Below, piece after piece: positions 1 to 6,883 of a stretch of DNA of 24,501 nucleotides. Made by a program: the position numbers and the translations under genes. The first letter of the stretch is position 1. Every line of letters begins with the position of its first letter. This DNA is from an uncultured Clostridia bacterium (GTDB taxonomy: Bacteria; Bacillota; Clostridia; UMGS1810): contig CALGRC010000166.1 of the NCBI GenBank assembly GCA_937959315.1, positions 1 through 24,501 on the forward strand, in the 5' to 3' direction. The notes under the pieces are model-generated. The model worked only from the letters and a program-made list of their open reading frames with translations. It did not search any database and had not been told where the DNA came from.

Positions 1-1
1 G

Positions 2-832
2 AAATTCCTCGTCACGCAGGATGTGGAGGATGAAATCGAAGCGGGCATGCGGCTCCTCGATGAGCTGACCGCCTACGCCTACGCCTTCAAGCGGCAGACG
101 GTGGACGCTTCCGAGCTGGTCATCGGCCTCAAATGCGGCGGCAGCGACGGCTTGTCCGGCATCACCGCCAACCCGCTGCTGGGCTGTGCGTCCGATCTGC
201 TGGCGCGCCACGGTGGCACGACGCTGCTGACCGAGGTGCCGGAAATGTTTGGCGCGGAAACGCTTTTAATGGAGCGCTGCGCTTCTCGGGAGGTATTTCA
301 CCAGTTCGTTTGCATGATTCAGGATTTTAAGGATTATTTTATCCGTAACGGCCAGGAAATATATGAAAACCCATCGCCGGGAAACAAGGCGGGCGGTATT
401 ACCACCTTGGAGGAAAAGTCGCTGGGATGTGTTCAAAAGGGCGGTACATCAGCTATCGTAGATGTTTTACGGGTAGGGGACAGGGTAAAAGGCAATGGCT
501 TGCATGTATTGTATGGGCCGGGGAATGACATGGTGGCGGTCACCAATTTAATGGCAAGCGGCGTACATATGATTTTGTTTACAACCGGGCGGGGAACGCC
601 ATTGGGCAGCCCGGTTCCTACCATAAAAATATCAACCAATACCAGGCTGTATAAGCAAAAGCCCCATTGGATCGATTTTGATGCCGGCAAGATGCTGAAC
701 GGGGACCCCATGGAGGATTTGGCGCAGCAATTGCTGGCATATTGCATAGCAGTGGCAGAAGGGACAGAAGCCTGCAATGAACGGAACGGATATAGGGAGA
801 TTGCCATTTTCAAGGATGGCGTAACGTTGTAA
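2..832 (+). CDS. UxaA-family altronate/galactarate dehydratase, C-terminal part (5' end outside window)
   Basis: The reading frame is open from base 2, so the GTG at 23 is an internal codon and the gene begins upstream. Family signatures visible in order are CGGSDGLSGITANP (about 131-175), TEVPEMFGAE (about 229-258), YENPSPGNKAGG (about 361-396) and LFTTGRGTP (about 574-600), followed by WIDFDAG. These belong to the large domain of the UxaA/GarD family, which dehydrates sugar acids such as D-altronate or galactarate using Fe2+; this gives 2-keto-3-deoxy acids in hexuronate breakdown. The substrate cannot be set because the N-terminal part is missing. Codon use changes sharply near base 245: third positions are strongly G/C before it and about half G/C after it, although the protein motifs run on without a break. 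No gene of the same pathway follows; manA has its own promoter. Confidence 0.88.
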   Translation, partial: KFLVTQDVEDEIEAGMRLLDELTAYAYAFKRQTVDASELVIGLKCGGSDGLSGITANPLLGCASDLLARHGGTTLLTEVPEMFGAETLLMERCASREVFHQFVCMIQDFKDYFIRNGQEIYENPSPGNKAGGITTLEEKSLGCVQKGGTSAIVDVLRVGDRVKGNGLHVLYGPGNDMVAVTNLMASGVHMILFTTGRGTPLGSPVPTIKISTNTRLYKQKPHWIDFDAGKMLNGDPMEDLAQQLLAYCIAVAEGTEACNERNGYREIAIFKDGVTL

Positions 833-835
833 TAG

Positions 836-872
836 CGCCGGCTACCCTGCTTTTATTCCGGCAGCGGATTTT
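836..872 (+). terminator. weak hairpin after uxaA, possible terminator
   Basis: CGCCGG (836-841) can pair with the CCGGC/GCG block at 858-866, leaving a large loop and a one-base bulge, and a short T run (869-872) follows. It lies just after the stop codon, as a terminator would. The stem is imperfect, so this is a weak call. Confidence 0.3.
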
Positions 873-888
873 CCAGATTGCACGGATC

Positions 889-906
889 GCTTTCCAGATG
901 GAAAGC
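889..906 (+). repeat. perfect inverted repeat between uxaA and manA
   Basis: GCTTTCC - AGAT - GGAAAGC forms a 7-bp stem with a 4-base loop. No T tract follows, so it is not an intrinsic terminator. It lies about 65 bases upstream of the manA promoter and could be a regulator site or an RNA hairpin of the upstream transcript. Confidence 0.45.
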
Positions 907-970
907 TAAAGGTACGGGCACTGAAATGACGATGAGGGCGTAAGGCAGGCGGTTTTACCGGGATTCATAG

Positions 971-999
971 TTGATTTTTCCAGCCGGATGTGATATGAT
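971..999 (+). promoter_or_regulatory. sigma-A promoter of the manA operon
   Basis: The -35 box is TTGATT (971-976), followed by a 17-bp spacer and a -10 box TATGAT (994-999). An extended -10 TG lies at 991-992. Transcription would start near 1006, about 23 bases before the manA start codon. Confidence 0.75.
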
Positions 1000-1028
1000 G
1001 GAAGCCATGAAAGCGAGGTTGGAAGAAA

Positions 1029-2003
1029 ATGGCATATCCACTGAGAACAAAGCCGGTATTCAAGCAATATATTTGGGGAGGAAGCGCATTGCGCGACCGT
1101 TTTGGAAAGGACATTCCCGACGGGTTTGCAGCAGAGAGCTGGGAGATTTCCGCGCATCCAGACGGCCCGTGTACCATAGCCAACGGGATATATGCCGGTA
1201 TGCAGCTTGCAGAGGCGCTGAATCGGTATCCTTCAGAGCTTTTGGGCGAAAAACGCTATCAAACTTTTCCGCTGCTGGTAAAGTTTTTGGATGCCAACCA
1301 AGATTTGTCCGTACAGGTACATCCAGACGACGCCTATGCGAAGGAGCACGAAAACGGGTCTTTGGGAAAAACGGAAATGTGGTATGTAATCGATGCCAAA
1401 CCGGGCGCTAAGCTGGTATACGGTTTAAAATCCGGGACTACGCGGGAGGGGTTCCGCACGGCGATTGAAAACGGCACATTGGAAGAGGTTTTACAGTATG
1501 TCCCAGTAAAAAAAGGGGATACGTTTTTTATTCCTGCGGGCACACTGCACGCCATCTGCGGCGGATTGCTGATAGCGGAAATCCAGCAGTCCAGCAATAC
1601 CACCTACCGGGTGTATGACTACAACCGCCGGGATAAGGATGGGAACCTGCGCCCATTACATGTGGAAAAGGCAGTGGATGTCACCAATCTGCACACTGCG
1701 GCGCAAAGCGGGGCTGTTCCGCCGGTTATAAAAGACGGCAATATGGTAACGGTTCTGGCCTCCTGCCCGTATTTTGAAACGGTGAAATATGAGGTGGGGT
1801 CATGTGCGCGGATGGCGGCACGGGATGCTTTTGAACTGCTGGTATTTACCGAGGGGGGCGGCTCTGTTGCCTATGACGGCGGGGAAGAACCCTTCCGGTC
1901 TGGCGACAGCTTTTTTATCCCGGCAGCGCTGGGGGATTATACGATACATGGCGCATGCGATGTGCTGCGCATTTATATTCCAGAACAACAGGAGGCAAAA
2001 TAA
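1029..2003 (+). CDS. manA: mannose-6-phosphate isomerase, class I
   Basis: Cytosolic zinc enzyme interconverting mannose-6-phosphate and fructose-6-phosphate, feeding mannose into glycolysis or supplying mannose-6-P for polysaccharides. The 324-residue protein has the short Firmicutes class I build. The N-terminal block is KQYIWGGSALRDRFG (12-26), and the metal-site motifs are QVHPDD (96-101) and KTEMWYV (114-120). PAGTLHAI (169-176) carries another ligand histidine, and the catalytic-region motif TTYRVYDYNR (191-200) follows. A second small cupin-like half ends the protein. A GAGG site (1015-1018) precedes the ATG by 10 bases, and the start lies just behind a good promoter. It is the first gene of a four-gene run; the next start codon follows the stop by one base. 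Confidence 0.93.
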   Translation: MAYPLRTKPVFKQYIWGGSALRDRFGKDIPDGFAAESWEISAHPDGPCTIANGIYAGMQLAEALNRYPSELLGEKRYQTFPLLVKFLDANQDLSVQVHPDDAYAKEHENGSLGKTEMWYVIDAKPGAKLVYGLKSGTTREGFRTAIENGTLEEVLQYVPVKKGDTFFIPAGTLHAICGGLLIAEIQQSSNTTYRVYDYNRRDKDGNLRPLHVEKAVDVTNLHTAAQSGAVPPVIKDGNMVTVLASCPYFETVKYEVGSCARMAARDAFELLVFTEGGGSVAYDGGEEPFRSGDSFFIPAALGDYTIHGACDVLRIYIPEQQEAK

Positions 2004-2004
2004 A

Positions 2005-3192
2005 ATGGATATTCAGGCATCTTTGGCGGATCGGGTCAAGCCGCTGGAAGCTTCGGCCATCCGTGAAATTTTCAAATTGGTAGGGCAGGCGGATATCATT
2101 TCGTTTGCAGGTGGGATTCCCGCACCGGAATTGTACCCCACTGATGATTTGGCGCGGATTTCTGCGGAAATTTTGAAAAACAACGGCCGCGCGGCTTTGC
2201 AATATGGGGTAACCGAAGGGTATGGCCCGCTTTTGGAGCTGGTAAAGGCGCGCAATGCAAACGCAGGTATTGGCAAGGCGTTTGATGCGACCATCATTAC
2301 CACCGGCGCCCAGCAAGGGATTGACCTGGCGGCAAAATCTCTCATCAACCCAGGGGACGGCGTGATAGTGGAACGCCCCAGTTTTATCGGTACTTTAAAT
2401 TCGCTGCGTTCTTACCAGGCGGCTTTGTATGACGCACCAGTGCTGGACGACGGGCTGGATCTGGATGCAGTGGAAAATTTGCTGAAAACCAAAAATATCA
2501 AAATCATTTATACCATCCCCACCTTCCAGAATCCAACCGGTATTACCATGAGTTTGGAAAAACGCAAAAAATTGCTTGCTTTGGCTGAACAGTATGATTG
2601 CTATATTTTGGAAGATAATCCTTATGGCGAGCTGCGGTTTCATGGTGAGGCGGTGCCAACCATCAAATCGATGGATGAGACGGGCCGTGTGCTTTACGTC
2701 GGCACTTTTTCCAAAACGCTGGCGCCGGGCCTGCGTGTGGGCTTTATCACCGGGCACAAAGATATCATTGACCGCATAGTCGTGGTAAAACAGGTGAATG
2801 ATGTGCACACCACCCAGCTTGCACAGATGATAGTGGCCGAGTACATGACCCAATGCGATATGGATGCGCACATCAAGGCGGGGTGTGATTCCTGCCGGGA
2901 AAAATGCGGCCTGATGCTCAAAACCATGGATGAAACCTTCCCGGAAGGGGTATCCTACACCCGGCCGGAGGGTGGTATTTTTATTTGGGTGACGCTGCCG
3001 GAGCATATCAATACCAGCGCGCTGTTCCCAAAGGCCATTGAACGAAAGGTTGCGTTTGTGCCGGGCAATTCGTGTATGGTGGATATTGACAAGCCTACCA
3101 ACTGTTTCCGGCTGAATTTCACCACCATGCCCAATGAAAAAATTGTCGCCGGCATCCAACTTTTGTCTGACCTTATCAAGGCAGAGCTGTAA
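2005..3192 (+). CDS. PLP-dependent class I/II aminotransferase (2-aminoadipate / aromatic aminotransferase type)
   Basis: Fold-type I aminotransferase of 395 residues, of the group that includes LysN-type 2-aminoadipate transaminases and the catalytic half of MocR regulators. Visible residues are N176 in the QNPTG turn, D204 and Y207 in EDNPYGE (PLP ring and phosphate), K237 in GTFSKTLAPGLR (Schiff-base lysine) and R369 in NCFRLNF (substrate carboxylate). There is no N-terminal winged helix, so it is an enzyme rather than a MocR regulator. The start at 2005 is chosen over an upstream in-frame start at 1789 because GGAGG (1991-1995) sits 9 bases before it, the family N-terminus begins here, and the longer form would overlap manA by over 200 bases. 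Donor and acceptor specificity cannot be read from sequence; trpS next door is only a weak hint of aromatic amino acids. Confidence 0.88.
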   Translation: MDIQASLADRVKPLEASAIREIFKLVGQADIISFAGGIPAPELYPTDDLARISAEILKNNGRAALQYGVTEGYGPLLELVKARNANAGIGKAFDATIITTGAQQGIDLAAKSLINPGDGVIVERPSFIGTLNSLRSYQAALYDAPVLDDGLDLDAVENLLKTKNIKIIYTIPTFQNPTGITMSLEKRKKLLALAEQYDCYILEDNPYGELRFHGEAVPTIKSMDETGRVLYVGTFSKTLAPGLRVGFITGHKDIIDRIVVVKQVNDVHTTQLAQMIVAEYMTQCDMDAHIKAGCDSCREKCGLMLKTMDETFPEGVSYTRPEGGIFIWVTLPEHINTSALFPKAIERKVAFVPGNSCMVDIDKPTNCFRLNFTTMPNEKIVAGIQLLSDLIKAEL

Positions 3193-3207
3193 GGGGGAAT
3201 AGCGGGA

Positions 3208-4206
3208 ATGGCAGACGAAAAAAAAATCATCTTTTCGGGTGTACAGCCCACCGGCTGCGTCACGCTGGGCAATTACCTCGGCGCACTTAAAAATTGGGCG
3301 GGTTTGCAGTATGATTACCATTGCTGTTTTGCAGTGATGGATATGCATGCCATCACTGTGCGGCAGGATCCGGCGGTGCTGCGGCGCCGCAGCATTGAAT
3401 TTCTGGTACAGTATATGGCGTGCGGCATTGACGCTGAAGAGAACTTGCTGTTTTTCCAGTCGCATGTGCCAACGCACGCCGAGCTTGCATGGGTGTTGGA
3501 CTGCAATACTTATATGGGCGAGCTTTCGCGTATGACGCAGTTTAAAGATAAATCGGCCAAACATGCGGACAATATCAATGCGGGGCTGTTTACCTATCCC
3601 AGCTTGATGGCGGCGGATATCTTGCTTTATCAGACCGATCTGGTGCCGGTGGGCAGCGACCAGAAACAGCATTTGGAGCTGGCGCGTGATTTGGCGGTGC
3701 GGTTTAACCATTATTATGGCGAAACCTTTAAGGTGCCGGATGCGTTTATTCCAAAGGAAGGCGCGCGCATCATGAGTTTGCAAGATCCGACTGCCAAAAT
3801 GAGCAAGTCCGACCCCAACGAAAACGGGTTTATATCCATTTTGGATACGCCGGAGGCGATTATGCGCAAATGCAAGCGCGCGGTGACCGATTCGGATAGC
3901 GAGATTGCTGCCCGCGGGGACAAACCAGGCGTAACCAATTTGCTCAACATCTATGCCGCTGTCACCGGGACGACAGTTGCCGGGGCGGAACATGAGTTTT
4001 CGGGCAAGGGATACGGCGCGTTTAAACAGGCGGTAGGCGAGGCGGTGGTGGAAACACTGCGGCCAGTGCGCGAGCGGTATGACAAGCTCATAAAAGATAA
4101 AGCGTATATTGAGTCGGTTTACAAACACGGCGCGGAAAGGGCTTATGCCATTTCTAACCGGACATTGCAGAAGGTTTACCGCAAAGTTGGGTTTGTCAAC
4201 CGCTAA
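3208..4206 (+). CDS. trpS: tryptophanyl-tRNA synthetase
   Basis: Class I aminoacyl-tRNA synthetase that charges tRNA-Trp in the cytosol. The 332-residue length is normal for bacterial TrpRS. The HIGH-equivalent lies in SGVQPTGCVTLGNYLGA (10-26) and the second signature is KMSKS (197-201). GLFTYPSLMAADILLYQ (126-142) lines the tryptophan pocket, and PVGSDQKQHLELARD (147-161) follows. A G-rich ribosome site (about 3193-3198) precedes the ATG. It lies 15 bases after the aminotransferase stop, so it appears co-transcribed from the manA promoter. I see no T-box leader in front of it, which is notable because trpS in Firmicutes is often T-box controlled. Confidence 0.96.
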   Translation: MADEKKIIFSGVQPTGCVTLGNYLGALKNWAGLQYDYHCCFAVMDMHAITVRQDPAVLRRRSIEFLVQYMACGIDAEENLLFFQSHVPTHAELAWVLDCNTYMGELSRMTQFKDKSAKHADNINAGLFTYPSLMAADILLYQTDLVPVGSDQKQHLELARDLAVRFNHYYGETFKVPDAFIPKEGARIMSLQDPTAKMSKSDPNENGFISILDTPEAIMRKCKRAVTDSDSEIAARGDKPGVTNLLNIYAAVTGTTVAGAEHEFSGKGYGAFKQAVGEAVVETLRPVRERYDKLIKDKAYIESVYKHGAERAYAISNRTLQKVYRKVGFVNR

Positions 4207-4229
4207 ACACATACCTAGGAGAACGGGAT

Positions 4230-5339
4230 ATGGATATTTTAAAGCTGGTATTCTGCTTTTCGCTGGCGTTTGTCATCTCGTTTGCAGCAACGCCGCTGGT
4301 AAAGGCGCTGGCATATAAAATCGGCGCTATTGATGTGCCGGACGGTGCGCGGCGGGTGCATAAAACACCCATCCCGCGGTTGGGCGGGCTGGCCATTTTC
4401 TATGGATTTTTAGTCAGCGTATTATTTTTTGCCGATTTGGATACGCAGCTGCGCGGCATTCTGATTGGCGCGCTGCTGATTGTTGCAATGGGCATGGTGG
4501 ACGATGTGAAACAACTGGGCGCTAAAATTAAGCTGCTGGTACAGTTGCTTGCGGCGGGGATTGTGGTACTGCACGGCGTTCAGATTACCGCCATCAGTGT
4601 GCCGGATTTTATCATTGAAGGCGGTATTTTGCCGCTGGGCTGGGCCAGCATCCCGGGGACCATCATTTGGAGTGGCGGCGTCACCAATGCGGTCAACCTC
4701 ATTGACGGTTTGGACGGGCTGGCGGTTGGGGTATCGTCCATTGCGACCTTTTCGTTGTTTTTCATTGCCATTTTATCGGGCGAACCGACAGTGGCCATTA
4801 TTTCTGCGGCCCTGGCGGGCGGGTGTATGGGGTTTATCCCCTACAATTTCAATCCGGCCAAAATTTTTATGGGCGATACCGGCAGCACCTTTTTGGGCTT
4901 TACCCTGTCGGTCATCTGTATCCAGGGGCTGTTTAAAGGGTATGCCATCATTTCGTTTATTGTACCGTTCCTGATTTTGGGCCTGCCCATTTTTGATACG
5001 GCGTTTGCCATTTTGCGGCGTATCAAAAACAAAAAACCGATCATGGGCGCCGACCGCGGGCATTTGCACCATAAACTGATTGACATGGGCTTTTCGCAAA
5101 AGCAGACGGTTGCTATTTTGTATGTGATTGCCATGCTGCTGGGACTTTCAGCGGTGTTGGTAATAGATCAAGGCGCTTATACAGCGTTTGTGCTGATGGC
5201 GGTGGTATTGCTGGCGGTACTGTTTGCCGGTTTTTTGCTGTTGGTACGCAGCAAAAAACAGGAACACGAAGCGCAGGATAGCCAAGCGTCCCAGGCGGAC
5301 GTCATTTTTGGCGCAAAAAAACAGGATAAGAAAAAATAA
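4230..5339 (+). CDS. tagO: undecaprenyl-phosphate GlcNAc-1-phosphate transferase (TagO/WecA type)
   Basis: Integral membrane transferase that joins GlcNAc-1-P (or a related sugar phosphate) to undecaprenyl phosphate, the first step of teichoic-acid or other surface-polymer assembly. Family motifs run in order: MGMVDDVKQLG with the Asp pair at 91-92, NLIDGLDGLA (156-165), the metal-site block FMGDTGST (213-220) and the HLHH motif (278-281). About ten or eleven hydrophobic helices are separated by these cytoplasmic loops. The last 30 residues are a charged, Q/K-rich tail. AGGAG (4217-4221) stands 8 bases before the ATG. MraY is less likely because the HLHH loop and flanking sequence fit the TagO/WecA branch. 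Its partner wecB/mnaA follows beyond a hairpin. Confidence 0.9.
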   Translation: MDILKLVFCFSLAFVISFAATPLVKALAYKIGAIDVPDGARRVHKTPIPRLGGLAIFYGFLVSVLFFADLDTQLRGILIGALLIVAMGMVDDVKQLGAKIKLLVQLLAAGIVVLHGVQITAISVPDFIIEGGILPLGWASIPGTIIWSGGVTNAVNLIDGLDGLAVGVSSIATFSLFFIAILSGEPTVAIISAALAGGCMGFIPYNFNPAKIFMGDTGSTFLGFTLSVICIQGLFKGYAIISFIVPFLILGLPIFDTAFAILRRIKNKKPIMGADRGHLHHKLIDMGFSQKQTVAILYVIAMLLGLSAVLVIDQGAYTAFVLMAVVLLAVLFAGFLLLVRSKKQEHEAQDSQASQADVIFGAKKQDKKK

Positions 5340-5344
5340 AACAA

Positions 5345-5379
5345 AGCCGCGTTTGTTTGAAAACAACGTGGCTGTTTTC
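5345..5379 (+). terminator. intrinsic terminator after tagO
   Basis: AGCCGCGTTTGTT pairs with AACAACGTGGCT, with one G-U-type mismatch and one bulge, and is followed by GTTTTC. The stem is strong but the T run is short, so read-through into wecB is possible. Confidence 0.65.
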
Positions 5380-5403
5380 ATAAAAGAATAGGAGAGAGCG
5401 TAT

Positions 5404-6555
5404 ATGATAAAAGTAATGACGGTATTTGGAACCCGGCCGGAGGCGATAAAAATGGCGCCGCTGGTCAAAGAACTGGAAGCATGCCCGCAGGTGCAGTCCA
5501 TTGTGGCGGTAACCGCGCAGCACCGGCAAATGCTTGACCAGGTGCTGGATATGTTTCAAATCAAACCCGACTATGATTTGGATATTATGCAGCAGCGGCA
5601 GACCTTGGCCGGCATTACCTCGCGGGCATTGAACGGCCTGTGCGGCTGTATTGCAGAGGCGAAGCCGGATGTGGTGCTGGTACACGGCGATACCACCACT
5701 ACCTTTGCCGGCGCATTGGCGGCCTTTTACAGCCAGGTGAAGGTGGGCCACGTAGAGGCGGGCTTGCGCACCTACGATAAATATTCTCCCTTCCCGGAAG
5801 AAATGAACCGGTGCCTGACCGGGCGGATTGCCGATTTTCATTTCAGCCCTACGATTTCCAATAAAAATAATTTGTTAAAAGAACATATTGATGGCAATAC
5901 TATCTATATTACCGGCAATACCGTCATTGACGCATTAAAGACAACGGTGCGTCCTGATTATGTATTTACAGACCAGACGCTGCGCAATTTGGATTTTGCC
6001 GGCAGCCGGGTGATATTGGTCACTGCGCACCGGCGGGAAAATTTGGGTGAACCGTTACAAAATATCTGCACAGCCATCCGGAATGTGGTGGAAGCCCATC
6101 CGGATGTGCAGGTGGTGTACCCGGTGCATTTAAACCCAGCCGTCCGCGAGGTGGCAAACGCCATTTTAGGCGGGCACAGCCGTATCCACTTGATTGACCC
6201 GCTGGGGGTGGAGGATATGCACAATGCGATGGACCGCTGCTATATGGTTATGACCGATTCGGGCGGTTTGCAGGAGGAAGCGCCGTCACTGGGCAAACCG
6301 GTTATTGTGCTGCGCCGGGAAACTGAGCGCCCTGAAGCAGTAGAGGCCGGTACGGTGGTAATTGCCGGGGTAGACCGGGCAGAAATTGAGCGGCTGGCCA
6401 ACCAGATTTTAGACGATCGGTCTGTATATGATAAAATCGCCCATACAGCCAACCCATATGGCGACGGCAATGCATCCCGCAGGATTGTGGAAGCGCTGCT
6501 GTATGAATTTGGGGAATCTAGCCGGAGGCCGGAGGATTTGACGGCAAACAAATAG
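5404..6555 (+). CDS. wecB: UDP-N-acetylglucosamine 2-epimerase, non-hydrolysing
   Basis: Cytosolic enzyme (MnaA in Bacillus naming) interconverting UDP-GlcNAc and UDP-ManNAc for teichoic-acid linkage units or capsules. The 383-residue length is typical. Motifs are FGTRPEAIKMAPL (8-20), TAQHRQMLDQVL (37-48), VHGDTTTTFAGALAA (93-107), GHVEAGLRT (115-123) and PEEMNR (131-136). TAHRRENLG (207-215) and the nucleotide-binding MTDSGGLQEEAPSLGKPV (283-300) follow. Glu118, the Glu pair at 132-133 and His209 are the expected active-site residues. AGGAG (5390-5394) precedes the ATG by 9 bases. Only 13 bases separate its stop from ntpF, with no promoter or terminator between them, so it is probably co-transcribed with the V-ATPase. 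Confidence 0.95.
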   Translation: MIKVMTVFGTRPEAIKMAPLVKELEACPQVQSIVAVTAQHRQMLDQVLDMFQIKPDYDLDIMQQRQTLAGITSRALNGLCGCIAEAKPDVVLVHGDTTTTFAGALAAFYSQVKVGHVEAGLRTYDKYSPFPEEMNRCLTGRIADFHFSPTISNKNNLLKEHIDGNTIYITGNTVIDALKTTVRPDYVFTDQTLRNLDFAGSRVILVTAHRRENLGEPLQNICTAIRNVVEAHPDVQVVYPVHLNPAVREVANAILGGHSRIHLIDPLGVEDMHNAMDRCYMVMTDSGGLQEEAPSLGKPVIVLRRETERPEAVEAGTVVIAGVDRAEIERLANQILDDRSVYDKIAHTANPYGDGNASRRIVEALLYEFGESSRRPEDLTANK

Positions 6556-6568
6556 GGAGGGAAGCCAC

Positions 6569-6883
6569 ATGTCCTATGCAATTTTGAAGGAAATCAGGCA
6601 GGCGGAGGCACAGGCAGAGGAAACGCGCCGGGCGGCCATTGCCAAAGCACGGCAAATTGTTGACGATGCGCAGGCAGAGTGCTACCGGCTGGTTAGCGAA
6701 GCCCGGCAGGCGGGCGAACAGGAAGCAAAAACGCTTTTGGCGGGCGCTGAGCAGGCGGTGCGCGGGGAAACGGAGCAAATGGAAGCGCGTACAAAAAAAG
6801 AACGGGAAGCCCTTGTAGAAATGACCAAGCCAAAAATGGAAAAAGCAGCTGCGGCTGTGGCGGAAAGGATTGTGGGCGTATGA
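6569..6883 (+). CDS. ntpF: V-type ATPase peripheral stalk subunit G (NtpF/AhaH-like)
   Basis: A 104-residue, almost fully helical, charged protein rich in Ala, Glu, Gln, Arg and Lys, with no membrane segment. It matches in size and character the coiled-coil subunit that pairs with subunit E in the peripheral stalk of V/A-type ATPases (NtpF in Enterococcus hirae, subunit G in Thermus). Sequence alone would be weak evidence because coiled coils look alike; the position directly before ntpI, as in the ntpFIKECGABD order, decides it. AGGGAGG (6554-6560) precedes the ATG by 8 bases. Its stop overlaps the ntpI start (ATGA). Confidence 0.85.
   Translation: MSYAILKEIRQAEAQAEETRRAAIAKARQIVDDAQAECYRLVSEARQAGEQEAKTLLAGAEQAVRGETEQMEARTKKEREALVEMTKPKMEKAAAAVAERIVGV

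Noticed and set aside
971..1411. Plus-strand frame starting at the manA promoter
   Set aside because: It begins inside the -35 box and overlaps manA in another frame; no family likeness.
1789..2004. Longer N-terminus for the aminotransferase
   Set aside because: It would run through manA; the SD and the family start both support 2005.
2395..4212. 605-codon open frame on the minus strand
   Set aside because: It lies opposite the aminotransferase and trpS, both of which have full motif sets. The translation is rich in His, Arg and Gln with no domain pattern, and no ribosome site or promoter is seen; it reflects codon bias of the plus strand.
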